Made by a program: the position numbers and the translations under genes
Shown here: piece by piece, positions 44,928-53,271 of the stretch
How the letters are laid out: each line of letters opens with the position of its first letter
Position numbering within the stretch: position 1 is the first letter of the stretch
Assembly: GCA_965224275.1 (NCBI GenBank)
Contig: CBDCYR010000008.1
Span: forward strand, 62,001 to 126,000
From: CAUZWH01 sp965224275
Lineage (GTDB): Bacteria; Pseudomonadota; Alphaproteobacteria; SHVV01
Reading direction: 5' to 3'
Length of the DNA stretch: 64,000 nucleotides
Notes under the pieces: generated by a model
The model's database searches: none
What the model was told of the DNA's origin: nothing
The model's input: the letters and a program-made list of their open reading frames with translations, nothing else

Positions 44928-46124
44928 TTAGTTGCACAGAACGACGACACCGGGCAGTTTGCGTCCTTCGAGCCACTCCAGGAACGCGCCGCCGGCCGCT
45001 GACAGATAGGTAAAGTCCTCAGCGACCCCGGCTTTGTTGATGGCCGCGAGGGTTTCGCCCCCACCGGCGATACTTCTAAGAAGCCCTTCGGTTGTCTGTT
45101 TTGCCACCGCACGACCCACGCTAATCGTCCCGATATCAAATGGTGGAACCTCGAACGCGCCAAGCGGTCCGTTCCACACCAAGGTTCGACACGAACGTAA
45201 ACTCTCTTCGATCCTGGCGACCGTTTTGGGTCCGATATCCAGAATCATTGCGTCGGATGGAACCTGATCTGCTGGCACAGTCTGGCTCGGGATGTTGACC
45301 TCCAACGCGGCCGCGGTGACGACATCGTTGGGGAGGACGACCACACCGCCATGATCGTTGAGCGACTTTTCGACCAGCCGCGCCATATGCAAATAGTCGT
45401 GTTCGCAAAGGCTGTTGCCGATCTCAGCGCCGCGTGCCTTGAGGAACGTGTTCGCCATGCCGCCACCGATGATCAAGGTATCGACCCTGGCTGCTAGGTT
45501 TTCGAGAACCCCGAGCTTGGTGGATACTTTCGCGCCGCCGATGATTGCGGCCAATGGCCGATCCGGTTCCGTCAGCGCGCCTTCAAGAACATCGAGCTCG
45601 TGGGCCATCTCGCGACCCGCCGCAGAAGGAAGCAACCTCGCGAGCGTGTCAATCGAGGCATGCGCGCGGTGCGCACATGAAAACGCATCGTCAATGTAGA
45701 CGTCACCGAAGCTTGCCAGGCGTTCGGCAAAAAATCTGTCATTGGTCTCCTCGCCCGGATCAAAACGCAGATTTTCCAACAGCAGAACATCACCGCTGCG
45801 CAGACCATCGACGGCCGATTTCGCTCGCTCGCCAACGACATCGTCGACGAAGATGACGGACCGGCCTGCTAGTTCTTCCTTCAGCACATCGGCAACGGAT
45901 CGCAAACTCAGCTCGGCGCTCGGCTTGCCCTCGGGACGTCCCAGGTGTGACAGCAGTATGACCGACGCGCCTCGGGCGAGAAGCTCCTCGATCGTCGGTA
46001 TGATCCGCTTGACGCGCGTATCGTCGATAACGCTCCCGTTACGCATGGGGACGTTGAGGTCGACGCGAAGCAAAATGCGTTTGTCGCTGGTCTCGATATT
46101 GTCGAGCGTACGCAGATTTAACAT
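44928..46124 (-). CDS. pgk: Phosphoglycerate kinase
   Basis: A 398-residue glycolytic and Calvin-cycle enzyme that moves phosphate between 1,3-bisphosphoglycerate and ADP in the cytoplasm. Visible hallmarks are RILLRVDLNVPMRNG near the start, LLSHLGRPEGK, LDVLEGALTEPDRPLAAIIGGAKVS read in two blocks, and the nucleotide-binding end ISVGRAVAKQTTEGLLRSIAGGGETLAAI across two blocks. Length is normal for bacteria. Its ATG at 46124 overlaps the stop of the carbonic anhydrase gene by one base (TGATG), so the two are translationally coupled, an unusual pairing. No gap or fba gene is adjacent. Confidence 0.96.
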   Translation of the reverse strand: MLNLRTLDNIETSDKRILLRVDLNVPMRNGSVIDDTRVKRIIPTIEELLARGASVILLSHLGRPEGKPSAELSLRSVADVLKEELAGRSVIFVDDVVGERAKSAVDGLRSGDVLLLENLRFDPGEETNDRFFAERLASFGDVYIDDAFSCAHRAHASIDTLARLLPSAAGREMAHELDVLEGALTEPDRPLAAIIGGAKVSTKLGVLENLAARVDTLIIGGGMANTFLKARGAEIGNSLCEHDYLHMARLVEKSLNDHGGVVVLPNDVVTAAALEVNIPSQTVPADQVPSDAMILDIGPKTVARIEESLRSCRTLVWNGPLGAFEVPPFDIGTISVGRAVAKQTTEGLLRSIAGGGETLAAINKAGVAEDFTYLSAAGGAFLEWLEGRKLPGVVVLCN

Positions 46125-46732
46125 CACGCCTGGTCTGGGTTTGGTTGAGTCCCGCGGTGTGCTTCGAACTCGCGCATAAGCCTCTTGTGTTCGGCGGCGA
46201 GCGCGGTTTGAAATCCCTCGCTACTCCACTCGCGATGATTGCCGGCAGCGTAGGCTTGGGCATTGCGTGAGTAATACCACGCGTTCATTCGGTTGATGAC
46301 CCAACGATTCTCGGTGCGCACGACTTTGCCCGGCACGCCCATCACGACCGAGTTGTCGGGAATGACGGTGTCTTCCGGAATGAATGTGCCTCCGGCAATG
46401 GTGCAGTTTTTACCGATAACGACGCCGTCCATCAGCGTGGCATTGATTCCGATCAGGCTGTTGTCGCCAATTCTCGCGCCATGGATTGTGCAGTGATGGG
46501 TTATGGAGCAATACGCTCCGATGTGTGTGCCCGATCGAATGCCGACATGCACCATTGTGAAATCTTGGATGTTGCTATCTGGGCCGATGTCGACTTCATA
46601 ATTTTCCGATCGAATGACCACGTTCGGCCAGATCGATGCGCGTTCCCGTATGGTCACCTTGCCAAAGATCTGTGAGGTGGGGTGGATAAAGGTCGGATCA
46701 ATCAGCGTGACGTCCGGTCCGTATTCTTGCAC
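46124..46732 (-). CDS. Gamma-class carbonic anhydrase-like left-handed beta-helix protein
   Basis: A 202-residue hexapeptide-repeat protein. The metal-binding His residues of the gamma class are present in DFTMVHVG and ITHHCTIHG, and an Arg lies in VVIRSEN, so a zinc or iron site is expected. The helix spans about residues 10-150 and a C-terminal helix follows. Known members hydrate carbon dioxide or serve as acyl-carnitine or phenylacetate-linked proteins (YrdA/PaaY/CaiE types), and sequence alone does not separate these. It is coupled to pgk downstream. Confidence 0.88.
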   Translation of the reverse strand: MQEYGPDVTLIDPTFIHPTSQIFGKVTIRERASIWPNVVIRSENYEVDIGPDSNIQDFTMVHVGIRSGTHIGAYCSITHHCTIHGARIGDNSLIGINATLMDGVVIGKNCTIAGGTFIPEDTVIPDNSVVMGVPGKVVRTENRWVINRMNAWYYSRNAQAYAAGNHREWSSEGFQTALAAEHKRLMREFEAHRGTQPNPDQA

Positions 46733-46798
46733 GGCAAATGCTCTCTTGGAGTCAGAGACGACAGCGACAACCGCTACCGTATGATGAAGGTGAGGTTC

Positions 46799-48013
46799 TT
46801 ATTCTGCAGAATCGAAGAGGTTATCGACTGTCGATTCTCCGGCCTTGCTAATCCCGAGCTCTATGGCTCGATCCTGATAGTACGCAGATCGCAAAGCGGC
46901 ATAGTAGTCGACCGATAGTGCGCGCAGTTTTTCCAACGGGTCGATGACTTCTTCGCGACGCACCAGGCCGCGGCCGGCTGCGACGCCGAGTGCCGCATCG
47001 CCTTCAAGGATGTAGGTGAGAGGATCAAAGAATACATCGACGAGCCGGCCGGATGCATCTCGGGTTGTACTGGGGCCCAAAATCGGCAGCACCACGTAGG
47101 GGCCTGGCCCCAAGCCATAGTCGAAAAGAGTCTGTCCAAAGTCCGAATGATGTTCCTCGAGGCCGATCAGCTTGGCCACATCAAACAGGCCGAAGATTCC
47201 CGCGGTGGTGTTGATCAGAAATCGACCCGTCGTGACGCCTGCGCCAACTGGATCGAACTGCAGCAGGTCGTTGACCAAGACCACGGGAGAGTTGAGATTG
47301 CGAACGGCACGTCGAACCGCGACCCGAGCGACGTTCGGCGTCACGTAGCTATAAGCCGCTGCGATCGGCCGCAGCGTGAACGTGTCGACAACATCATTGA
47401 ACGCGAAGATCGCGCGATTGACAGATTCCAAGGGGTCATTGATTTGCTCTAGCTGGCTAACGCCTGCTGCCATTTCGTCCGACGCTCGGGGTTCTTGCCC
47501 AAACGTCGGCGAAGGTGCCTGTACCGCGGCGGCGCGGAACGATGGGATGGCCGGACGGCCGAATATTGGTGCTTGTCTGGTTGACGGGGGGACGCCGAGA
47601 AATGAAACATCGGCTCGCCCAGGCGTCGCATATCCGGGAAACCCAGCCTGCACCGCATTGATGATGGCATTTCGCGATGCCGGGGCCAGCTCAATCGCCC
47701 GGGAAACGATCGCCGAAGCCAGGCGCGGTTGGCGCGCGATCTCACCAATAACCGCGGCACTTATGGAAGCGTCCGCATTACGCTGAGCGTTGTCGCCATA
47801 GATACGTGCGAGTGCGGCATTCTGAAGACCAGCTGCCGCCCGACCCGTTTGCTGTCGATAGCTCTCGGCCTGCGCTATTACTGCTTGCAGGCGTTGTCCG
47901 GCATCAACGGGGACTAAGGTTTGTCCGAGAGCGGCAGTCCATGCCGAGGCCAAAACTGCAATTCCGACTATTAGGCCAAAGCCGAACCGGCCGGCAATCG
48001 CGCCGCCCCCCAT
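46799..48013 (-). CDS. mlaA: MlaA-family lipid-asymmetry protein with long N-terminal extension
   Basis: About 404 residues. The MlaA (VacJ) domain occupies roughly residues 190-395, starting at INDPLESVNRAIFAFND and including LRPIAAAYSYVTP and GPGPYVVLPILGPSTTRDASG across two blocks. MlaA removes misplaced phospholipids from the outer leaflet of the outer membrane. Unusually, about 190 residues precede the domain, containing a signal-type hydrophobic segment (GLIVGIAVLASAWTAALG) but no lipobox Cys, and an alanine-rich helical stretch. The ATG at 48013 has GAGGG upstream; the frame is open to 48061. It shares a minus-strand block with mlaC and a Sel1 protein. Confidence 0.88.
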   Translation of the reverse strand: MGGGAIAGRFGFGLIVGIAVLASAWTAALGQTLVPVDAGQRLQAVIAQAESYRQQTGRAAAGLQNAALARIYGDNAQRNADASISAAVIGEIARQPRLASAIVSRAIELAPASRNAIINAVQAGFPGYATPGRADVSFLGVPPSTRQAPIFGRPAIPSFRAAAVQAPSPTFGQEPRASDEMAAGVSQLEQINDPLESVNRAIFAFNDVVDTFTLRPIAAAYSYVTPNVARVAVRRAVRNLNSPVVLVNDLLQFDPVGAGVTTGRFLINTTAGIFGLFDVAKLIGLEEHHSDFGQTLFDYGLGPGPYVVLPILGPSTTRDASGRLVDVFFDPLTYILEGDAALGVAAGRGLVRREEVIDPLEKLRALSVDYYAALRSAYYQDRAIELGISKAGESTVDNLFDSAE

Positions 48014-48101
48014 GGCGTCCCTCGATCTCAAACCCCAAATTCCGACGTAGTTAATCAGCAATCCGCGCAGCTGTCAGCCGCATAGCGCGTGCCAGAGCGC
48101 A

Positions 48102-48917
48102 CTAATTCTCAATCTGCTCGTTGAGTTCGTCGGCGAACGCCTGGGCTTGTTCAATCTGTTGGCTGGTAAGGCCGATTTGTAGTGATTCCATACTTTTGGC
48201 TGCTGAGGCCAGGCCGCGTTTGGCCGCCAGACTATACCAGGCCAGTGCCTTCACGCGATCGCCAGGCACGCCCTCACCGCGAAGGTATCGCGTTGCAAGA
48301 CGCTCTTGGGCGCGCGCGTGTCCCTGCATAGCGGCCGCGCGGAACCAGATGACGGCCTGTTCGAAACTGCGGGCAATGCCATCTGCGCCATCGCGATAAA
48401 GCTTGCCAAGATTGTATTGAGCGGCCGCGAATCCGTTGTTACCGGCATTTTGCAGCCACGAAACTGCCGTCGCCGGGTTTTTGGCCACGCCAAGGCCATA
48501 AATGTACATTTTTCCGAGCGTATATTGTGAGCGCTCGAACCCATATGTGGCGTTTATCTCAAGCCACTTAGCGGCTTTTTCAAAATCTTGTGCAACCCCA
48601 TCGCCGGCGATATAGAGCTGCGCGATATTGTGTTGGGCAAGCGCGTTACCCTGCACCGCCGCTCTTTGCCACCAGTCCCTGGCCGCCGCGCGATCTTGGG
48701 CCACGCCCTTACCCTCGTCGTACATCGCGCCGAGGTTGAACTGTGAGCGGGCATCGCCTTGTTCGGCGAGCGGGCGCCATTGCGCCAACGCACCAGCGAA
48801 ATCGCCTTCTTGGTAAGCCTTCCATCCGGTTTCAAAGTCGGCTGCCGACGTTGGCGCTACAAAGGCGACGCTCGCGGTTGTGACAACAAGGATCATGAAA
48901 GTGAAGTAACGCAACAT
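48102..48917 (-). CDS. Exported Sel1-repeat (TPR-like) protein
   Basis: A 271-residue protein with an N-terminal signal (FMILVVTTASVAFVAPTSA) and about five to six Sel1 repeats of 36 residues, recognisable by repeated G-x-A-x-A-Q-x-N-L-G and Y-x-x-G-x-G-V patterns (DARSQFNLGAMYDEGKGVA, NALAQHNIAQLYIAGDGVA, GFERSQYTLGKMYIYGLGVA, GHARAQERLATRYLRGEGVP). Sel1 repeats form superhelical protein-interaction scaffolds. It lies 15 bases downstream of mlaC and 88 bases upstream of mlaA on the same strand, so a periplasmic adaptor role in the same lipid pathway is possible. Confidence 0.88.
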   Translation of the reverse strand: MLRYFTFMILVVTTASVAFVAPTSAADFETGWKAYQEGDFAGALAQWRPLAEQGDARSQFNLGAMYDEGKGVAQDRAAARDWWQRAAVQGNALAQHNIAQLYIAGDGVAQDFEKAAKWLEINATYGFERSQYTLGKMYIYGLGVAKNPATAVSWLQNAGNNGFAAAQYNLGKLYRDGADGIARSFEQAVIWFRAAAMQGHARAQERLATRYLRGEGVPGDRVKALAWYSLAAKRGLASAAKSMESLQIGLTSQQIEQAQAFADELNEQIEN

Positions 48918-48932
48918 CGAAAACTGATCCCG

Positions 48933-49568
48933 TTACGAAGATGCCGATGCACGCGACGACCTTGCGCGAAGTGCTTCGAGAAGGCCGTCAAAACCATTCC
49001 GTTTAATGACCGAAGCGAACTCCGAACGCTGGGTGACCACCATACTAATGCCTTCAACCATAACGTCGATAATCCGCGGCTGACCGTTGATCTCGCGCAC
49101 TCGCCATGCGGCCTTTAGCGGCGGCCCACTTGGCCGATTGATCACGGTATACACCAGGCTATCGTTTTTTCCAGCAGGTCGGACGCTACTGACCCCGAAA
49201 GTCTCGCCCGCGTAGCCGCCCAGTCGTGACGCGTAGGTTTTTACGAGGAACTCGCCAAATACGCGTTGATAGTCGCCGCGCTGTTCAGGTCCCACGCGCC
49301 GCCAATGTCGCCCCAAAACAAACCGACCGATAAACGCTACATCGAAACCCTGATGCAGCAATTTGCGCACGATCTGCTCGCGTTGTGCCATCGTTAGGTT
49401 GGGTTGGCGCAAGGCCGCGAGCGCGTTCGACGCCAGGTTGCTTATCAAACTGGCGGCGGCTTGATGGTTGGGCTGGCTGGATGCGTCGGTCGCGCCAGAC
49501 CCGACCACGATAAGAAGGGCGAATAGTGCGGTCGCAAGACCGTTCAGTGCGGCGCGGAAGTTAATCAC
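48933..49568 (-). CDS. mlaC: MlaC/Ttg2D-family phospholipid-binding protein
   Basis: A 211-residue exported protein with signal peptide (GLATALFALLIVVGSGATDA). The MlaC fold is visible in GFDVAFIGRFVLGRHWRRVGPEQRGDYQRVF (read in two blocks), then LVKTYASRLGGYAGETFGV and IDVMVEGISMVVTQRSEFASVI across two blocks. MlaC shuttles phospholipid between MlaA at the outer membrane and the MlaFEDB transporter at the inner membrane. The MlaFEDB genes are not in the window. The S1C-like gene upstream is 72 bases away. Confidence 0.92.
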   Translation of the reverse strand: MINFRAALNGLATALFALLIVVGSGATDASSQPNHQAAASLISNLASNALAALRQPNLTMAQREQIVRKLLHQGFDVAFIGRFVLGRHWRRVGPEQRGDYQRVFGEFLVKTYASRLGGYAGETFGVSSVRPAGKNDSLVYTVINRPSGPPLKAAWRVREINGQPRIIDVMVEGISMVVTQRSEFASVIKRNGFDGLLEALRARSSRASASS

Positions 49569-49640
49569 GCCAATATGGTTCCACTTCCTGCTGCGCTGCG
49601 CAACTGCAACAAAACGACCGCTGGGTTCAAAAAGCAGCGT

Positions 49641-50666
49641 CTAGTAGCTCCGTTTCATATGCAGATAATCGTACCGGTCCGCGCTCTTAACAACGATGTC
49701 GACCGGCTCGCCTTTGCGCGACAACTTCAAGGGAACCTCGACACCGGCTTCACCCAATTTCCAAAGATTGCGGTAGAAATCGGGAACGTTGCTTACCTTA
49801 CTGCCCTGCACGCTTAGCAACCGATCGCCTGGCTTTACGCCTGCCTTCGATGCGGGGCCGTAAGGTGCAACCCAAGTGACAACCACTCTTCCCTGGTGCT
49901 CAGCTGAAAACATACCGAGCCACGGCTTTGCCGGCGCGGTTGATCTGCCTTCTGTCAACAGTTCGGCAAAAATTGGTTTCAGCAAGTCAATCGGCACAAA
50001 CATGTTGCCCGGTGACTGTTCAGCGTTCGATTTGGCATTGTTAACGAAAAGCGAGCCAACCCCGAGCAATTGGCCCCGGGGCCCTATCAAAGCCGCACCG
50101 CCCCAATTGGGATGCGGCGGCGAAGTGAAGATTGCGCTATCCAGCAAATATTCCCAGTAACCAGCAAATTCGCGCCGTGACACAACCATCGCCGGGATGG
50201 CGCGCTCCAAGCCGCCAAAATCAGCTACCACAACCGGGTCTTGCGCCGAGAGATGGGCCGAGCTCCCCATTGTCATTGGTTTGATACCGAGCGGGCGCGT
50301 CGCGCGCAGCAATCCAAAGCCCGTGTCATAGTCGTAGGCAATAACTTCAGCCGCGACCGTATGTCCATCGCTGTCCTGAACGGTCACCGACATTGCCTCC
50401 AGGATGACGTAGCCGATTGTCAGGACCAGCCCGGAATCGTCGATCACAATACCACTGCCCACCCGCGACGTGCCGAGGCCGCGCGCGGTGCGGGCGTCGG
50501 GAGGAATCTCAGCGTCGACGCGAACAATCGACGCAAAGGGGTTTTTCTTGTCTTGAGCGGTGGTAGCGGTAACCGCGAAGGCAAGACACAAACATACCAG
50601 GCTGGTGATATAGACCGACCTGATGCAGAGCGTTAAACCTGTCATGTTGGATATCCGAGCGACCAT
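49641..50666 (-). CDS. S1C-type (DegP-like) pseudoprotease with PDZ domain
   Basis: A 341-residue exported trypsin-fold protein followed by a PDZ domain (about residues 240-330, from KPWLGMFSAEH to the end). The fold is clear (GSGIVIDDSGLVLT, GPRGQLLGVGS), but the catalytic triad is gone: the His of VLTxAHV is Tyr86 (VLTIGYVILEA), the Asp of DIALL is Gly116 (TGFGLL), and the Ser of GNSGG is Trp188 (PNWGGAA). It is therefore predicted to bind but not cleave peptides. An alternative ATG lies at 50645. It heads the mlaC/Sel1/mlaA strand block, so an envelope-chaperone or adaptor role is possible. Confidence 0.85.
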   Translation of the reverse strand: MVARISNMTGLTLCIRSVYITSLVCLCLAFAVTATTAQDKKNPFASIVRVDAEIPPDARTARGLGTSRVGSGIVIDDSGLVLTIGYVILEAMSVTVQDSDGHTVAAEVIAYDYDTGFGLLRATRPLGIKPMTMGSSAHLSAQDPVVVADFGGLERAIPAMVVSRREFAGYWEYLLDSAIFTSPPHPNWGGAALIGPRGQLLGVGSLFVNNAKSNAEQSPGNMFVPIDLLKPIFAELLTEGRSTAPAKPWLGMFSAEHQGRVVVTWVAPYGPASKAGVKPGDRLLSVQGSKVSNVPDFYRNLWKLGEAGVEVPLKLSRKGEPVDIVVKSADRYDYLHMKRSY

Positions 50667-50827
50667 GAATTCACACCTTCATGCTAGACCGAAACCGTAC
50701 GGCAGCACGTGACGGGGGTCACGTCAAAACCGGGTCAATTTTTCTTGTAGGTATGTTGTGATAATCCTCGAGTCAGCGCCGATTTGATGCCAAGAACGCT
50801 TTTAAGCGGCGATTCGGAAGGGAGACC

Positions 50828-53269
50828 ATGAAAACGCGCGCACGGGTGGTCGTTATCGGGGGCGGGGTGGTTGGTGTCAGCACGCTCTACCATCTGGTCA
50901 GGAAGGGCTGGTCCGATGTCGTTTTGTGCGAGCGGACCGAGCTTACCGCCGGTTCAACCTGGCACGCAGCCGGCCTGCTTCCGCTATTCAACATGAGCTA
51001 CAGCGTCGGCCAGATCCATAAATACGCTGTCGCGTTTTATCAAACCCTGGAAGAGGAGACCGGCCAGAACGTCGGATTTAGCCAGGTTGGAAATATTCGG
51101 CTTGCGACGAATACCCGGAGAATGGATGAGTATGAGTTCTACGCCGGCGTTGCGCGCACGATCGGTGTTCAAGTCGATTTCTTATCCCCGGCGCAAGTGA
51201 AAGAGATTTGGCCGCTTTGCAATATTGATGGTCTGGTCGGTGCGATCATCCATCCTGAAGATGGCTACATTCAACCTGCCGACCTCACCCAGGCGCTCGC
51301 CAAAGGAGCGCGTAACGGCGGCGCTGAGATCTATCGCCGTACGAGGGTGGTCGCAATCGAACGAACCCGAGGCGGTGAGTGGCTGGTCAAGACCGACCAG
51401 GGTGATATCACCTGTGAGCACGTCGTGAGCGCCACCGGCAATCATGCGCGCCAGACCGGAGCGATGGTGGGGATCGACATTCCGACGATCCCGGTTGAGC
51501 ACCAGTACATCATTACCGAACCCCATCCCGATATCGTCGCACGACACGATCAGGGATTACCCGAGATGGGGGTGTTGCGAGAATCGGACGCCTCCTATTA
51601 CATGCGTGAAGAACGCGGTGGCTTGATCCTCGGACCTTATGAAAAAGGGGCACCCGCTTGTTTTATCGACGGGCCGCCGGATGACTTCGAAAACGATCTC
51701 TTCCAGGGAGATCTGGACCGACTTGAGCCCCACATTGAAGCTGCGATTAATCGTGTCCCCGCGTTCGGAGAGGTCGGAATCAAAGAGGTGATCAACGGTC
51801 CGATCCCGTATACCCCGGACGGCAGCCCCCTCGTCGGGCCGGCCTGGGACCTACCGAATTTTTGGATCAACGAAGGCCACAGTTTTGGGATTACCGCAGC
51901 TGGCGGTGCGGGCTGGCAACTCGTCGAGTGGATGGTCGACGGCGAGCCGACCGTCGATATGATGGGTGTCGATCCCCGCCGGTTTGGACCCTACGCCTCG
52001 CGCGGTTACCTCAAAGCAAAAAATGAGGAAGCCTACGAAAACGTCTTCATCGTCCACTATCCTGATGAAGAGCGTGGGGCGGCACGGCCCCTCAAGCAAT
52101 CGCCGTGCTACGAGCGAATGCGTGATCGGGGCGCGGTATTTGGGCACCTATACGGGTGGGAGCGACCGAACTGGTTCGCTCCGAATGGCGTCGAAGCCAA
52201 GGATGTGTGGAGTTTCCGCCGCAGCAACTATTTCGAGCATGTGGGCAATGAATGTCGGCACGTCCATGAAAAGGTTGGGCTGCTCGATATGACGGCGTTT
52301 TCGAAGTTCGAGGTCGCCGGACCCGGTGCTGAATCCTGGCTCGACGGATTGGTTTCGAACCGCATTCCCAAGAATGTCGGGCGGATCAACCTTTGTTATC
52401 TGCTGTCTCAGAATGGTGGCGTGCGATCGGAGTTCACGATTTTCCGCGAAGCGCCGGAACGTTTCTATTTGGTATCGGCGGGCGCGATGGAGCGTCACGA
52501 TTTCGACTACCTCACGAAATCGCTGCCTGAGGATGACAGTGTGCGCCTGCACAACGTGACCACCCAAAACGGTGTGTTCGTCATAGCGGGTCCGCATGCA
52601 CGCGACGTACTGCAGAAGGTTACCGATACGTCACTCGCCAACGAGGACTTCAAATGGCTCTCCGGACGCACGATAGACGTGGGCTACGCCAACGCGCGAG
52701 CCTTGCGCGTCAATTTCGTTGGCGAACTCGGTTGGGAACTCCACCATCCCATTGAAATGCAGAATCATATTTTCGATCGACTAATGGATGCGGGGGATGC
52801 GTTCGACCTCAAGCCTTTCGGCATCCGAGCGATGGATTCGTTGCGCGTTGAAAAGTCTTACAGGCTAATTCCTCGCGAACTTTCGATCGAATACGCAGCG
52901 CTCGAGTCGGGGTTGCAGCGCTTTGTGCACCTCAACAAAGGCCCGTTCGTCGGCGCCGCGGCGCTCGCCGACTGGCAACAATGTGGCTTCCGGTACCAAT
53001 ACGTGACCATGGAAGTGCACGACGTGATCGACGCCGATGCGCGCGGCTCCGAGCCCATTTACGACAAGGGGGAGATCGTCGGCCGGTCGACCTCGGGGAA
53101 CTATGGTTGGCGTGTCGGCAAGAGCTTGGCCTTGGCTATGATTCCACCGGCTCTATCAGAGATCGGAACCGAGCTGGAAATCGAAATCCTTGGCCAACGG
53201 TATCGGACGAGCGTGATCGAAGAATCGCCCTTTGATCCCGAGAATCAGCGGTTACGTGACGTCGCCTAA
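50828..53269 (+). CDS. Dimethylglycine/sarcosine dehydrogenase-like protein (DAO plus GcvT domains)
   Basis: An 813-residue flavoprotein. The N-terminal half is a DAO domain with VVVIGGGVVGVSTLYHL and the covalent-FAD signature GSTWHAAGL (H46). The C-terminal half is a folate-binding GcvT domain (DMTAFSKFEVAGPGAESWL in one block, later FVGELGWELHHP and SLRVEKSYRLI). This arrangement matches mitochondrial-type dimethylglycine and sarcosine dehydrogenases, which remove an N-methyl group as methylene-tetrahydrofolate. It sits directly upstream of soxBDAG, two bases apart, so it plausibly feeds sarcosine to that oxidase. The exact methylated amine cannot be read. Confidence 0.88.
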   Translation: MKTRARVVVIGGGVVGVSTLYHLVRKGWSDVVLCERTELTAGSTWHAAGLLPLFNMSYSVGQIHKYAVAFYQTLEEETGQNVGFSQVGNIRLATNTRRMDEYEFYAGVARTIGVQVDFLSPAQVKEIWPLCNIDGLVGAIIHPEDGYIQPADLTQALAKGARNGGAEIYRRTRVVAIERTRGGEWLVKTDQGDITCEHVVSATGNHARQTGAMVGIDIPTIPVEHQYIITEPHPDIVARHDQGLPEMGVLRESDASYYMREERGGLILGPYEKGAPACFIDGPPDDFENDLFQGDLDRLEPHIEAAINRVPAFGEVGIKEVINGPIPYTPDGSPLVGPAWDLPNFWINEGHSFGITAAGGAGWQLVEWMVDGEPTVDMMGVDPRRFGPYASRGYLKAKNEEAYENVFIVHYPDEERGAARPLKQSPCYERMRDRGAVFGHLYGWERPNWFAPNGVEAKDVWSFRRSNYFEHVGNECRHVHEKVGLLDMTAFSKFEVAGPGAESWLDGLVSNRIPKNVGRINLCYLLSQNGGVRSEFTIFREAPERFYLVSAGAMERHDFDYLTKSLPEDDSVRLHNVTTQNGVFVIAGPHARDVLQKVTDTSLANEDFKWLSGRTIDVGYANARALRVNFVGELGWELHHPIEMQNHIFDRLMDAGDAFDLKPFGIRAMDSLRVEKSYRLIPRELSIEYAALESGLQRFVHLNKGPFVGAAALADWQQCGFRYQYVTMEVHDVIDADARGSEPIYDKGEIVGRSTSGNYGWRVGKSLALAMIPPALSEIGTELEIEILGQRYRTSVIEESPFDPENQRLRDVA

Positions 53270-53271
53270 CC

